From Lophium mytilinum (taxonomy: Eukaryota > Ascomycota > Dothideomycetes > Mytilinidiales > Mytilinidiaceae), in contig MU004191.1 in the NCBI GenBank assembly GCA_010093605.1, positions 1,481,832-1,545,831 of the forward strand: a stretch of 64,000 nucleotides of DNA, read 5' to 3'. Below, piece after piece: positions 23,243 through 32,767 of this stretch (the first letter of the stretch is position 1; every line of letters begins with the position of its first letter). Both the position numbers and the translations under genes were made by a program. The notes beneath the pieces are model-generated. The model ran no database searches, was not told where the DNA came from, and saw nothing but the letters and a program-made list of their open reading frames with translations.

Positions 23243-26200
23243 ATGGACGACCTCGCCTCCCTCGAGCTGCTTTCGCTGGTGTCGAAGGTCACCTCCGAGA
23301 TACAGAACCATCTGGGCATTTCCGACAAGACTCTCGCCGAGTTCGTTATCGCCCAGCATGCTAAATGCAAATCGCTTCCAGAGTTCAAGTCTACACTGGA
23401 AGAGTTCGGCGCCGAGTTCCCGCAGTCCCTGGTCGAAAGCATCGACAGACTAATCCTGACTCTCCACCCAAAGTTCGCAAAGAAGCAGAACGCCGCGCAG
23501 GCAGAAGCCCACGAGCCTGCAGACGAACAGGACCGCAAGACGAGGGTGTTCAAGGGCCTCGCGATTCCAGATAAAGAGCCAGCGTGGAGCACTGAAGATG
23601 CGACGCAAGGAAATGGGGCGAAACAAGAGGACACAACGTTGGCGGCACTAGACGATACCTTTGCGATGCTCGAGGGCCTCGCGGGCAAAGCGGCGCCACC
23701 ATCGAGGGACATACCGTCCAGGAAGCGCAGCATCAGCCCTCTTGCGGACGATAGTCGAGACCGAGGACGGAGCAAGCGGCATAGATACAGGTCGCAGTCG
23801 CCGTCGCAGAGCCGCGAACGGGGCGATCGGCGGTCAAAGAACGACGACTTCGTTTTTGAGGATGAATTTGGCCGTACACGAACTAAAGACCGCCGAGAAG
23901 AAAAGCGAAATGGACGACGCCGTCGCCGCAGTAACGACGACGAGTTTAAGCGGCCCCCAACCCCAGAGCTCGACGATGAGCCAGTCTTATTTAAGGTATA
24001 TAATGGCAAAGTCACTGGGGTGAAAGATTTTGGAGTGTTTGTTAACCTACAAGGTGTTCGTGGCAAAGTAGATGGGCTGGTACATGTCACGCAGATGCAG
24101 GAAGGTGCTCGAGTCAATCACCCTTCAGACCTGGTTTCCAACTATCAGGAAGTCAAGGTCAAAGTCCTCAAGTTGGACAATAATAGGGTCAGCCTCTCAA
24201 TGAAAGAAGTAGATCAAGTCACCGGCCACGACCTTGCCCCCCAGCGTCGAATTGCGTCTGGCGCAAACATGGAGGGTCCGCGCGGCAGCTCAGGCGGGAA
24301 TGATCGCTATGGGGGTCTTGTGTCTGATGTCCCAGTCGTTGAGGGTGCCATGAATGGCAGACGTACAGGCACACAAAAAAGATTGACGTCGCCAGAGAGA
24401 TGGGAGCTCCGACAGCTCATAGCTTCAGGGGCTGTGTCTGCCAAAGATTATCCAGATCTCGATGAGGACTACCACGCCGCCCTCAATGGTGACGGCGGTT
24501 TTGAAGAAGAGGAGGAGGTTGATATCGAAATTCGCGAGGAGGAGCCACCTTTCCTTGCAGGCCAGACGAAGCAGTCTCTGGAGTTGTCTCCAATTCGAGT
24601 AGTGAAAGCCCCAGACGGCTCCCTTAATCGAGCTGCCTTGGCCGGAGACTCGCTAGCTCGAGAGCGCAGAGAGATAAGGCAACAGGAAGCCCAGGAAAAA
24701 GCCGCCAAGGATGCCTCCCAAGTCGACCTCAGTAGTCAATGGCAAGATCCAATGGTAGCTCCAGACCAGAGGAAGTTTGCGTCTGACTTGCGCAACACCC
24801 GAAACAATCAAGCCGGCGAAGTTGTGCCGGAATGGAAACGAATCGCTCAAGGCAAAGAACAACAACTTGGCAAACGAACTGACATGAGCATCAAAGATCA
24901 ACGCGAGAGCCTTCCAGTCTTCAAATTCCGAAACCAACTCTTGGATGCTGTGCGCGCACACCAACTTCTCATTGTCGTTGGAGATACTGGCTCTGGCAAA
25001 ACGACCCAGCTAACTCAGTACCTAGCAGAGGCTGGCTTTGCTAACGATGGAATGATTGGTTGCACGCAGCCACGGCGTGTGGCAGCCATGTCCGTCGCCC
25101 AGCGCGTCTCGGAAGAAGTAGGCTGCAGAATGGGACATGAGGTCGGCTACACCATCCGATTCGAAGACAACACGGGCCCGGATACTAAGATAAAATACAT
25201 GACCGACGGTATCATGCAGCGCGAGATTCTATTGGACCCCCTTTTACAGAAATACTCGGTCATTATGCTCGACGAAGCTCACGAACGTACGATAGCAACA
25301 GATGTGCTCTTCGGCCTTCTCAAAAAGACATTGAAGAGGCGACCTGACCTCAAGCTCATTGTCACAAGCGCCACCCTCGATGCAGACAAGTTCTCGGAGT
25401 ACTTCAATTCAGCACCCATCTTCTCTATCCCGGGCCGAACATATCCTGTGGAAGTGATGTACAGTCGCGAACCGGAATCCGACTATCTCGACTCTGCGCT
25501 GGTGACGGCAATGCAGATCCATCTGTCCGAACCGATGGGAGATATCCTTCTTTTCCTTACTGGGAAAGAAGAAATTGACTCTGCCTGTGAGGTGCTCTAT
25601 GAACGCATGAAGGGGCTTGGACCTAGCGTGCCCGAGCTCATGATTCTACCAATTTACGGAGCTCTCCCTTCTGAGGTTGCGAGCCGAATCTTCGAGCCTG
25701 CGCCGCCGGGCAGTCGCAAGATCGTTATCGCCACGAATATCGCTGAGACCTCCATCACGATCGATGGGATATACTACGTCATAGATCCCGGATTCGTGAA
25801 ACAGTCTTCATACGACCCCAAACTTGGAATGGACAGACTGCAAGTTGTACCAATCTCGCAAGCAAACGCAAAACAGCGCGCCGGTCGTGCTGGAAGAACA
25901 GGGCCTGGTAAATGCTTTCGGCTATACACAGAGACCGCCTTTCAGAGTGAGATGCTGCCGACCACTATTCCAGAAATTCAACGCCAGAATCTGTCGAATA
26001 CTATCCTAATGCTCAAGGCCATGGGCATCAACGATTTACTTCACTTTGATTTCATGGACCCGCCGCCGACGAACACCATGCTTACAGCACTCGAAGAGCT
26101 TTACAGCCTAGGTGCTCTAGACGACGAAGGCTTACTGACTCGGATGGGCAGGCAGATGGCAGACTTTCCCATGGACCCGACTCTATCAAAAGCACTAATC

Positions 26201-26908
26201 TATTCCACAACACTGGACTGTTCTGATGAGATGCTTACGATTGTGGCGATGATTTCAGCAACACAGACGGTTTTCCACAGACCACGAGACAAGCAGAACC
26301 AGGCAGACCAAAAGAAAGCCAAATTCCACGATCCAAGCGGTGATCATCTCACACTCCTGAATGTCTACAACGCCTGGAAAACGTCGAAATTCTCTACCCC
26401 GTGGTGTCTCGACAACTTTGTCCAGCCCCGCAACATGCGCCGCGTCAAGGACGTCAGAGAGCAGCTCGTCACCATCATGGAGCGCCATAAGCACCGCGCC
26501 ATCTCGTGCGGGCGCAACACGGTAAAGGTCCGCCAGGCTCTTTGCTCTGGCTTCTTCCGCAATTCGGCTCGCAAAGATCCGCAGGAGGGCTACAAGACGC
26601 TTGTTGAAGGCACTCCGGTTGCACTTCATCCGTCCTCGGCGCTGTTTGGTAAGGCGGCTGAGCACGTGATCTACCAGTCTCTGGTCGAAACGACAAAAGA
26701 ATACATGCATGTTGTCTCGGCGATTGAGCCGAAGTGGCTCGTGGAGGCGGCGCCGACTTTCTTCAAGGTGGCGCCGACGGATAGGCTCAGCAAGAGGAAG
26801 AAGGCGGAGAGGATCCAGCCGCTGCATAACAGATTTGCTGGAGAGGATGATTGGAGGCTGAGTGCACAGAAGAGGCAGGGCAGGGGAGGCGGTGGAACGT
26901 GGGGTTAA
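23243..26908 (+). CDS. PRP22: Pre-mRNA splicing DEAH-box ATPase Prp22 (DHX8)
   Basis: A single exon encodes 1221 residues. The N-terminal helical domain is followed by an arginine/serine-rich stretch (about 170-240). An S1 RNA-binding domain lies at about 250-325 (YNGKVTGVKDFGVFVNLQG). The helicase core shows GDTGSGKTTQ (about 580), TQPRRVAAMSVA, LDEAHERT (about 677), SATLDA, TNIAETSITIDG and QRAGRAGRTGPGKC. Winged-helix, ratchet and OB-fold regions complete the C-terminus. The S1 domain distinguishes Prp22 from Prp2, Prp16 and Prp43. In the family, Prp22 releases spliced mRNA from the spliceosome and proofreads exon ligation. All motifs look intact. Confidence 0.96.
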   Translation: MDDLASLELLSLVSKVTSEIQNHLGISDKTLAEFVIAQHAKCKSLPEFKSTLEEFGAEFPQSLVESIDRLILTLHPKFAKKQNAAQAEAHEPADEQDRKTRVFKGLAIPDKEPAWSTEDATQGNGAKQEDTTLAALDDTFAMLEGLAGKAAPPSRDIPSRKRSISPLADDSRDRGRSKRHRYRSQSPSQSRERGDRRSKNDDFVFEDEFGRTRTKDRREEKRNGRRRRRSNDDEFKRPPTPELDDEPVLFKVYNGKVTGVKDFGVFVNLQGVRGKVDGLVHVTQMQEGARVNHPSDLVSNYQEVKVKVLKLDNNRVSLSMKEVDQVTGHDLAPQRRIASGANMEGPRGSSGGNDRYGGLVSDVPVVEGAMNGRRTGTQKRLTSPERWELRQLIASGAVSAKDYPDLDEDYHAALNGDGGFEEEEEVDIEIREEEPPFLAGQTKQSLELSPIRVVKAPDGSLNRAALAGDSLARERREIRQQEAQEKAAKDASQVDLSSQWQDPMVAPDQRKFASDLRNTRNNQAGEVVPEWKRIAQGKEQQLGKRTDMSIKDQRESLPVFKFRNQLLDAVRAHQLLIVVGDTGSGKTTQLTQYLAEAGFANDGMIGCTQPRRVAAMSVAQRVSEEVGCRMGHEVGYTIRFEDNTGPDTKIKYMTDGIMQREILLDPLLQKYSVIMLDEAHERTIATDVLFGLLKKTLKRRPDLKLIVTSATLDADKFSEYFNSAPIFSIPGRTYPVEVMYSREPESDYLDSALVTAMQIHLSEPMGDILLFLTGKEEIDSACEVLYERMKGLGPSVPELMILPIYGALPSEVASRIFEPAPPGSRKIVIATNIAETSITIDGIYYVIDPGFVKQSSYDPKLGMDRLQVVPISQANAKQRAGRAGRTGPGKCFRLYTETAFQSEMLPTTIPEIQRQNLSNTILMLKAMGINDLLHFDFMDPPPTNTMLTALEELYSLGALDDEGLLTRMGRQMADFPMDPTLSKALIYSTTLDCSDEMLTIVAMISATQTVFHRPRDKQNQADQKKAKFHDPSGDHLTLLNVYNAWKTSKFSTPWCLDNFVQPRNMRRVKDVREQLVTIMERHKHRAISCGRNTVKVRQALCSGFFRNSARKDPQEGYKTLVEGTPVALHPSSALFGKAAEHVIYQSLVETTKEYMHVVSAIEPKWLVEAAPTFFKVAPTDRLSKRKKAERIQPLHNRFAGEDDWRLSAQKRQGRGGGGTWG

Positions 26909-27050
26909 TGAGGAGTGGCTGGGTTGGCTAGTGGTGAGAGATGCATGCCGTTCTTGGAGCATTGTGAGAAGGTTGGACAGGCCGCGTACTAAAAGCGTAA
27001 ATATTTAGTTACATGCGTTTTCAGAATGCAACTCATGCCTGTCCCTAATA

Positions 27051-27773
27051 CTATCTCCTTTCCTCTACTCTCCCCTCAATCAACCTCGCTATCTCTACCT
27101 GCCATTCCCCCCATCGCGACAAAGACTCCAGCCACCACAAACCACACTGCACCAGCCTCAGCTTTACCTCCCTTCTCCTCAGCCTCTTCAGCAGCCGGAA
27201 CTGTTCCATCCCCTCTAGCTCCTCTACCCGGGGCAACCGCGACTCAACCGGATCTCCCGGCTTCTCCGAGACCAGTCTACCAGTAACATATATCTCGATC
27301 TCTCTCAGACTCTCAAACTCTTCTAGAACCGCATGATCTTCTTCAACGCTCCATCCCGCTCCGGGTCCCGAAGAGCATCGGACTAGAGTGTAGGTGATAC
27401 GCACGCTGCGGATGCACTTCTTTTCGATGCTCCCGAGGCAGGCAATGAAGGTGGGGAAGATGCGGGGTCGTGGCACGCAGATGAGGCGGGTGGTGTAGAG
27501 GAGGGAGAGGACTTCGTGGCGGAGTTGGCGCGAGACGGCGCGGAGGGGAATGGTGGGAAGGTAGGTAGGAAGGTGTAGGATTGTTGATGGGATGAGGTGG
27601 TCGAGATAGAGGGTGTAGATGTAGTTGCGGAGTTCGGGAGGGAGGGACAGGAGCGGGCAGTGAGTATTATGTTCGGGTTTACTTGACGCATTATTGTTTG
27701 CTTCGAAGGCGTGGTGTTGATTCATGATTGACGTTCTTTTACTTGGTTGGTAGTTGCTTTTGAATAGCTTCAT
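27051..27773 (-). CDS. F-box/2EXR-like protein
   Basis: Single exon of 240 residues from the ATG at 27773. A second in-frame ATG at 27725 would give 224 residues. The frame is open further upstream without an ATG. After a short polar start, the segment LLSLPPELRNYIYTLYL is the classic opening of the fungal 2EXR/F-box-like family, followed by AVSRQLRHEVLSLLYTTRL. The C-terminal half is rich in Glu, Arg and Leu. Substrate or partner unknown. The 5' half uses C-ending codons and the 3' half G-ending codons. It is convergent with PRP22 (142 bp between stops) and divergent from the eIF4A-like gene (247 bp). Confidence 0.7.
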   Translation of the reverse strand: MKLFKSNYQPSKRTSIMNQHHAFEANNNASSKPEHNTHCPLLSLPPELRNYIYTLYLDHLIPSTILHLPTYLPTIPLRAVSRQLRHEVLSLLYTTRLICVPRPRIFPTFIACLGSIEKKCIRSVRITYTLVRCSSGPGAGWSVEEDHAVLEEFESLREIEIYVTGRLVSEKPGDPVESRLPRVEELEGMEQFRLLKRLRRREVKLRLVQCGLWWLESLSRWGEWQVEIARLIEGRVEERR

Positions 27774-28020
27774 AAGTGAAGAATACTGCGGAATGGTGTG
27801 AACGAGCAGTCCAAGCTTTCGAGAAAAAGAGGGTCGCTTACAGCACGTCGAGAGGAGAAATATCAAGGCAAAAGCAAACAGAGTGTGTGGCGTAGATGGC
27901 GTTAAACTAGATGGTATGGAGCTGAAACCTTGGCATATAAGGCAGCCACTTCGTATCGGTGCTCAGCTGCGGAGTCAACCCCTATTCACGATCCTCAACA
28001 GCAGTGTCAAATTCAGATTG

Positions 28021-29453
28021 ATGGAGCCACTTGAAAAGGAGAGCCCGCAGAATATCAATGAGAGGAGCGGCAAAGGACACATGATCCGCACAAAATGTCC
28101 TGGCTGCGGCAAGTTAAAGACGGAGGAGGAAAGAATTGAAGATGGATGTCTCAGGGCGGTGACCTTGGAGGATGGATCTAAGTCTTTCGCTGATTTGGGT
28201 CTGAAGGACGAACTTCTCCGAGGTGAGCTGGATCATTATTCGTATTGACAAAATGTCTGAACAATAAGGCAGGAATCGAAGCTTTTGGGTAAGCTAACAT
28301 ACCCTATCATGTACTTCGTTATCTTGTCTCAAAACTCACCTCCAAGTCTATCTGAGCCTTCCGAAATCCAACAACTCGCTATCCCCTCGCTCCTCCAACG
28401 TACGTTCACTTGCCCTTCCCTCGCACGCTGGGCATGAAAAAAGTGGCACACTTACCAAGATTTATCTTTTGCGGTCGTGCGTACACATGTCTGCCACTGC
28501 TTGGAGTGCTTCAAGGTTTCCAGATAGCCCAAAGCTAAGACGTTCTACCTCTTTTGCATTTCAAATGATGTATTGAAGCACCCCAAACAGCGGCAGACAA
28601 GTGTATAAGAGGCAAATGTGGGTTGAGTGTGCCACCTTTTTCATGCCCCGCGTGTCTCGTACCCTCACTCAACCCCATCAGGTGACTCTATGCACATCCG
28701 CCACTTCTCCAAATCCGGCAAATCCCTCGCACTCGCCATCTCCGCTCTCCAACTCATAGATACCACCATCCCCTTCTTCCAAGTCGTCATCCTCGTTGCT
28801 CCCCACTTCAAACTTGAAGTACTTGCCGATGAGATGCAACAGCTCGCAGCTTTTATGCCGGACATCAAAACACTAGCGATTTCAAGCCCACCAAACATCC
28901 GCGTTGTGGCAGAGAAAATGCGAGCAGGTCCGCATCACATCCTCATAGCCAGCCCGTGGAAATTCAGGTATTTCGCGGAGACGGGGGGTCCAATGGATAG
29001 CTGGGAGATTCAGGGATTGGGAATGGATTTTAGTAAGGTGAAGTATGTAATGTTTGACGATATTACGGAGATGGCGGTAAGTCTGTGACTTCAGTCCGGT
29101 TTAGTTGTCGAGGATAACGAGATCTGATGCCGTCAAAGTACTCATCGGTCACTGGAGACGAACGATACAGGGGCTTTGTGAAAACTATAGCTGAGAACTT
29201 GAACACCGACGTCAACATCGTCACCACAAATTGCACTACGGAATCCGAGTTCGAGGAGGCTTTGTCGGCTTTTCGCAAATGTCCGAGGAAAGTGATTGCC
29301 GCCAGGGCAACTTGGTATAGTGAGACACTCCCAGTATATACGTTGAGGGAGGAAGCACGACGAGACCACTTGATGAAAGGAAAGAGTCCGGGTGGTTACC
29401 GGTTCGGAAATGCGTTACCGCCTGATGTGAAGCCAGAGGCTTCGAACTGCTAA
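28021..29453 (+). CDS. eIF4A-derived single RecA-domain protein with degenerate motifs
   Basis: Five exons, 28021-28222, 28273-28288 (16 nt), 28347-28399, 28682-29076 and 29139-29453, give 326 residues with every join in frame. The first ~60 residues include CPGC. Then a near-perfect eIF4A Q motif appears: ELLRGIEAFG, PSEIQQLAIPSLL. The rest is colinear with the first RecA domain of eIF4A but catalytic motifs are altered: SGTGKT is SKSGKS, PTREL is PHFKL, TPGR is SPWK, DEAD is DDIT, SAT is TNC. The second RecA domain is missing, and the protein ends with an unrelated basic tail. It may be a non-catalytic RNA-binding or regulatory protein, or an early pseudogene. Intact frame and splice sites favour a protein, but expression is unknown. 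Five-exon model by eye. Confidence 0.72.
28424..28654. repeat. Imperfect long inverted repeat filling an intron
   Basis: The 282-nt third intron (28400-28681) of the eIF4A-like gene is mostly an inverted repeat. The left arm 28424-28514 and the right arm 28573-28654 match in reverse complement at the outer part (GCATGAAAAA, GTGGCACACT) and the inner part (TGTCTGCC, GTGCTTCAA). A less matched patch lies between, and a 58-nt loop follows. In the well-aligned blocks the mismatches are mostly transitions. It could be an old foldback element or a hairpin RNA precursor. Confidence 0.75.
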
Positions 29454-30003
29454 ATTTTCAGTCTTAGGCCACAAGTCTGGGCACACTCGGTTATAACTGG
29501 CCCACTCAATACCACTATAAGGGGTGGCCTAGTTGCTACGCAGGCGGTGAGTCAAGAGGCAGTCTAATCTACATTCTTTGAAGCTTGACATCGCCCTTGA
29601 GCCCTTGAGATCCTGTGGGGGTACCCCAAGTAGTGGCATACCAGTGTGCCCAGGCTTGTGGCCTGTCACTGTAGTTGCCATCTCGTACAGAAATGAAACC
29701 AGTATTACCACGAGGCAGACTATAGTAAACTTCACATCCAGCCCATATTTCTGGTGGCGGCACGGATTGACTTGTGACAGCCTCACGAGGCTCGTTGAGA
29801 GAAGTGTGACTGGAGTAGATTTGAATTGATCATGACTTGCCACGTGAAGATTTGCCCATCTAGAGCTTCTGTTCACGCAGTGAACTTATTCCAGGTCTGG
29901 CAAGTCTTGTTGCCCTCACCATACGCAATCCCAAACTCCGAGAATATGATATCAACCCGGCAAGATTTTGATCTTCCAGAGAGCAGCAGCTAAAGCCGTA
30001 GAC
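29454..30003. other. Intergenic, one short open frame on the minus strand
   Basis: 550 bp between the eIF4A-like gene and the metalloprotease stop. On the minus strand 29829-29569 is open for 86 codons without ATG, and its last 64 codons read like protein (IWAGCEVYYSLPRGNTG). It could be a lost exon of a small gene. Nothing else seen. Confidence 0.35.
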
Positions 30004-30962
30004 TCAAGACCTCGCCCGGAACTCATCCCACATGTTGTACATCCGGGCGGCCTGTCCAGGCGTGAAGTTCGTCATGCACGGATCGTTAGAGTAGTCCATG
30101 TAGTTGTGCACAGGATCCAAACCCGGCGATGGGCATGAATCACGGGGAGGGTTGAAATCGCAGCCCCCGGCGTAGGATGCTTCCGCAGGAGTGTCGTCGA
30201 CCGAGTCGCCAGTGCCGTCACAGCCGCCGTCGAAGGTGTGCATGACGCCTAGCCAATGCCCGATCTCGTGCGTGGCCACCTTGCCCTCGTTCCAACCGGC
30301 GAAGCTGCCACCAGGGACAGTGCTTTGGTAGGATAAAGCGTTAGCATAGCTAGTCCAGCTATTATAGAGAGGCACAGAAACTTACTTGTAGCGGACGCAT
30401 ACTCCATCGAGAAAGAAGCCGTCCGAGTTAGGATCGACGCGGGATGGGTAATACGCATAACCAAAGAGGTTCGGGATTTGTTGCTGAAGGTAAAGGTTGA
30501 GCACTTTGTAACTGCCCTTCCGCAAAGCCTTCTTCATCGCAAGCGCTGTGCTGCCCTCACCCGACGTAGCCCAGGCTTGGTTGACAGTCCTATCTATTCC
30601 GACTAGCGCGAAGGAGATTCCGTGGGGTGCGTAGTAGGCGTTCAAGGCGTTGATCTGGTCATGGATCATGTTGTCTGGCAGGTTCCCATCGTCAAGAGAT
30701 TGACCGACTGAGACGACATGGACATATACGTCGATCCCGAATGAGTCAACCTGCGAAATTCGTCCACTCCGCTCCTGGACGTTCATTTCGTTGGCTGCCT
30801 CGATGAAGGCCTCTGAAGCGTGAGTGCCGCAGTCGAGGCCATGGACTGGTCACATTAGTAGCGATTCTTGAGCTAGTGTTTTGGGCATCGAGAATAATTA
30901 CCCAGGTCGCACATGAACGACAGAGCTGCAAGCCAGACGACGGCAATGATAGTGGAACGCAT
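30004..30962 (-). CDS. Secreted pappalysin-like zinc metalloprotease (M43B)
   Basis: Three exons, 30962-30902, 30845-30386 and 30322-30004, give 279 residues. The introns (56 and 63 nt) keep frame. Exon 1 encodes a signal peptide (TIIAVVWLAALSFMC). The active site is HEIGHWLGVMH at residues 192-202, with zinc ligands His192, His196 and His202 and the general base Glu193. The Met-turn is NYMDYS with Met249. Cysteines after the active site (C208, C228, C237, C256) suggest disulfides. Size and layout match small fungal extracellular M43B proteases, which digest proteins outside the cell. The physiological substrate cannot be told from sequence. Confidence 0.92.
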
Positions 30963-31723
30963 CTTGACTCGGTGTTTCCGATATGCTAGCTATTGCCTCT
31001 ATTAGCTCGAGACAACGAGAGAGTTTTTGTTTTGGGACAGGTGTCTCCTTCAGACACTCAAAGCTAAAACTTTAAAACTTGAGAAATGGCTTCACTTACA
31101 GTCCTTGAGGGCGCATATATAGCGGAATTATCCAGATAGACTTGAATCTGTGGAAGACGAATCTTGTCGGCGTGGTGAGGTGGAGGAAGGGGGGTGGTGT
31201 GGATGTTGTGGGTAGAAGTAGGAAGGAGCGGACTAGCGCAGAGAAGTAAGTGAACGACCACAGCTGGCCACCGGCAGCAATGGGACTTATCGCCAGCCGA
31301 CCGAGCAATGAACGCCTGGACTCGGCTATTGGAAGGGACGTGGAATAGTTCACGAGATAGAAGTATACTTCATTGCCGCTAGGTCAGGAGGTCACAGACA
31401 CTTTAACAGTCAGGAGCAAGTATACCAATGTGCCTTACGAGTACCGGCAGATGATACCATCTGAAATGGCATGGGAAACTTACAAGTTTGCTCAATTGCA
31501 ACTCTTTGAGGTCCCGGAAACCGTGTCGGAGCATGAGAGAGCTTCAAACAGTGACACTCAAGCATACGTGATCACGTCCCGATTCTTTACGTCACGATCT
31601 GGAAAAGAATAAGGACGGTAGCGAATGTTTATATAGACAGTTGAGTTGAAATCATCAAAAGTGGGTACAAAACTAATAGCAACGAAGGTAAGAAGAGAAT
31701 ACTCCACTGATAATCAACGAAAC
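30963..31723. other. Intergenic, nothing recognised
   Basis: 760 bp upstream of the metalloprotease and downstream of the membrane-protein gene (both on the minus strand). Short frames only. The part next to the protease ATG probably holds its promoter. Confidence 0.4.
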
Positions 31724-32767
31724 CTATCGCTGGAATATGTGCGCACTCTGGTACTTCTCCGGATCTCTTGCAGGTAATGAAGTACTCTTCGCAGGATACG
31801 CACTGAAAATGTAGGTTGCCAACACGAAAATCTCAAGGACACCAGTAACAATAGAAATATAGAAAGCGGCATTCTGATACAACTTAATCAGCATATTTAC
31901 AAACTTGCAGACAAGAAAGTTTGGAGCGCGTACCTGTTCTTTACAAACTGTTCGATATTCATTTCTACCGGCCCCCAGCGTATTCATGTTCTTGCAGGCG
32001 AACGTGCCCAAGCTAGTACTGCTATCCGAGTCCAGCGCCTTGTAAGCAGCGCAGGCCGTTGCCCATGCAATCACGATATAGGCGCCAGTTGCTACCCGAA
32101 ACCTATCGCGGCCTCCCATTGGCAAGCTAAATTGTTTCTTGACCGAGCAGACAAGGATTGTGACCGCGAGCAATGAGTTGACGAATGCGATCGAGAACAG
32201 GACGTAGGTCGCAGTAGCGTCTATACGACTGGGCCATGGCGTTGAGAGTTGGCCTTTCGAAACAATGGTATTCGACTTGCGTAAGGCGTCTAGTGTGTGT
32301 GCTAGTAGGCCTACTACGGCTGCGCCAAGCACTATAGTGGTAATGCGAAGAATGCATCGGAGAATGGAATGCCATGTCAAGTTCAAGGGCATGTGTTGTC
32401 TAGCCTGCTCTGAGGGTTTGGATGCAGTAGTTTCGCGATACGAGTCCTCGACGAAAGGCACAGAAGGATAGAAAGGCGGAGACACTGGCCCACTAATTGA
32501 AAGCTTTGATAGCTTTGGTTTCGAGGATATTGACTTCGTCAATTCGCGGCGGTGGTTGATATTCGTCTTCGAAACGGTATATGCGGGTGGTGGTCTGGTC
32601 ATAGTATCAATGTTGGCCACGGGAGGACTATAGGCCCTCCGCTCTTCGCTGGAGCTCCTAGACCCAGGGTGATTGCGATAGGTGGAGGGAAATGGAAGAT
32701 ATTGGGGATGAGGTGAAGACTTGGCTTGAACTGGAGATACGATAGACATGGGCCGCGGGAGAGACAT
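31724..32767 (-). CDS. Four-helix membrane protein, MARVEL-like
   Basis: Exons 32767-31934 and 31873-31724 give 327 residues. The 60-nt intron (GTACGC..TATCAG) is in frame and would otherwise add 20 residues. Splicing joins CKEQ to NAAFYISIVTG, as in related fungal four-helix proteins. The first 130 residues are polar, Ser/Pro-rich and include PPPAYTV. Four hydrophobic segments follow, at about 137-158, 185-207, 225-245 and 280-303, with a cysteine-containing loop between helices 3 and 4. The pattern suits a plasma-membrane or sorting protein of the MARVEL type. Function not known. Confidence 0.75.
   Translation of the reverse strand: MSLPRPMSIVSPVQAKSSPHPQYLPFPSTYRNHPGSRSSSEERRAYSPPVANIDTMTRPPPAYTVSKTNINHRRELTKSISSKPKLSKLSISGPVSPPFYPSVPFVEDSYRETTASKPSEQARQHMPLNLTWHSILRCILRITTIVLGAAVVGLLAHTLDALRKSNTIVSKGQLSTPWPSRIDATATYVLFSIAFVNSLLAVTILVCSVKKQFSLPMGGRDRFRVATGAYIVIAWATACAAYKALDSDSSTSLGTFACKNMNTLGAGRNEYRTVCKEQVRAPNFLVCKFVNMLIKLYQNAAFYISIVTGVLEIFVLATYIFSAYPAKSTSLPARDPEKYQSAHIFQR

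Noticed and set aside
29077-29138. Other acceptors for intron 4 of the eIF4A-like gene (TTCAG, TTTAG, ATACAG)
   Set aside because: They give stops or the wrong phase. Only the CAAAG acceptor at 29138 continues the homologous frame.
9160-29640. Shared string TACCCCAAGTAG near 9165 and near 29625
   Set aside because: Twelve bases in two intergenic places is not enough to claim a repeat family.
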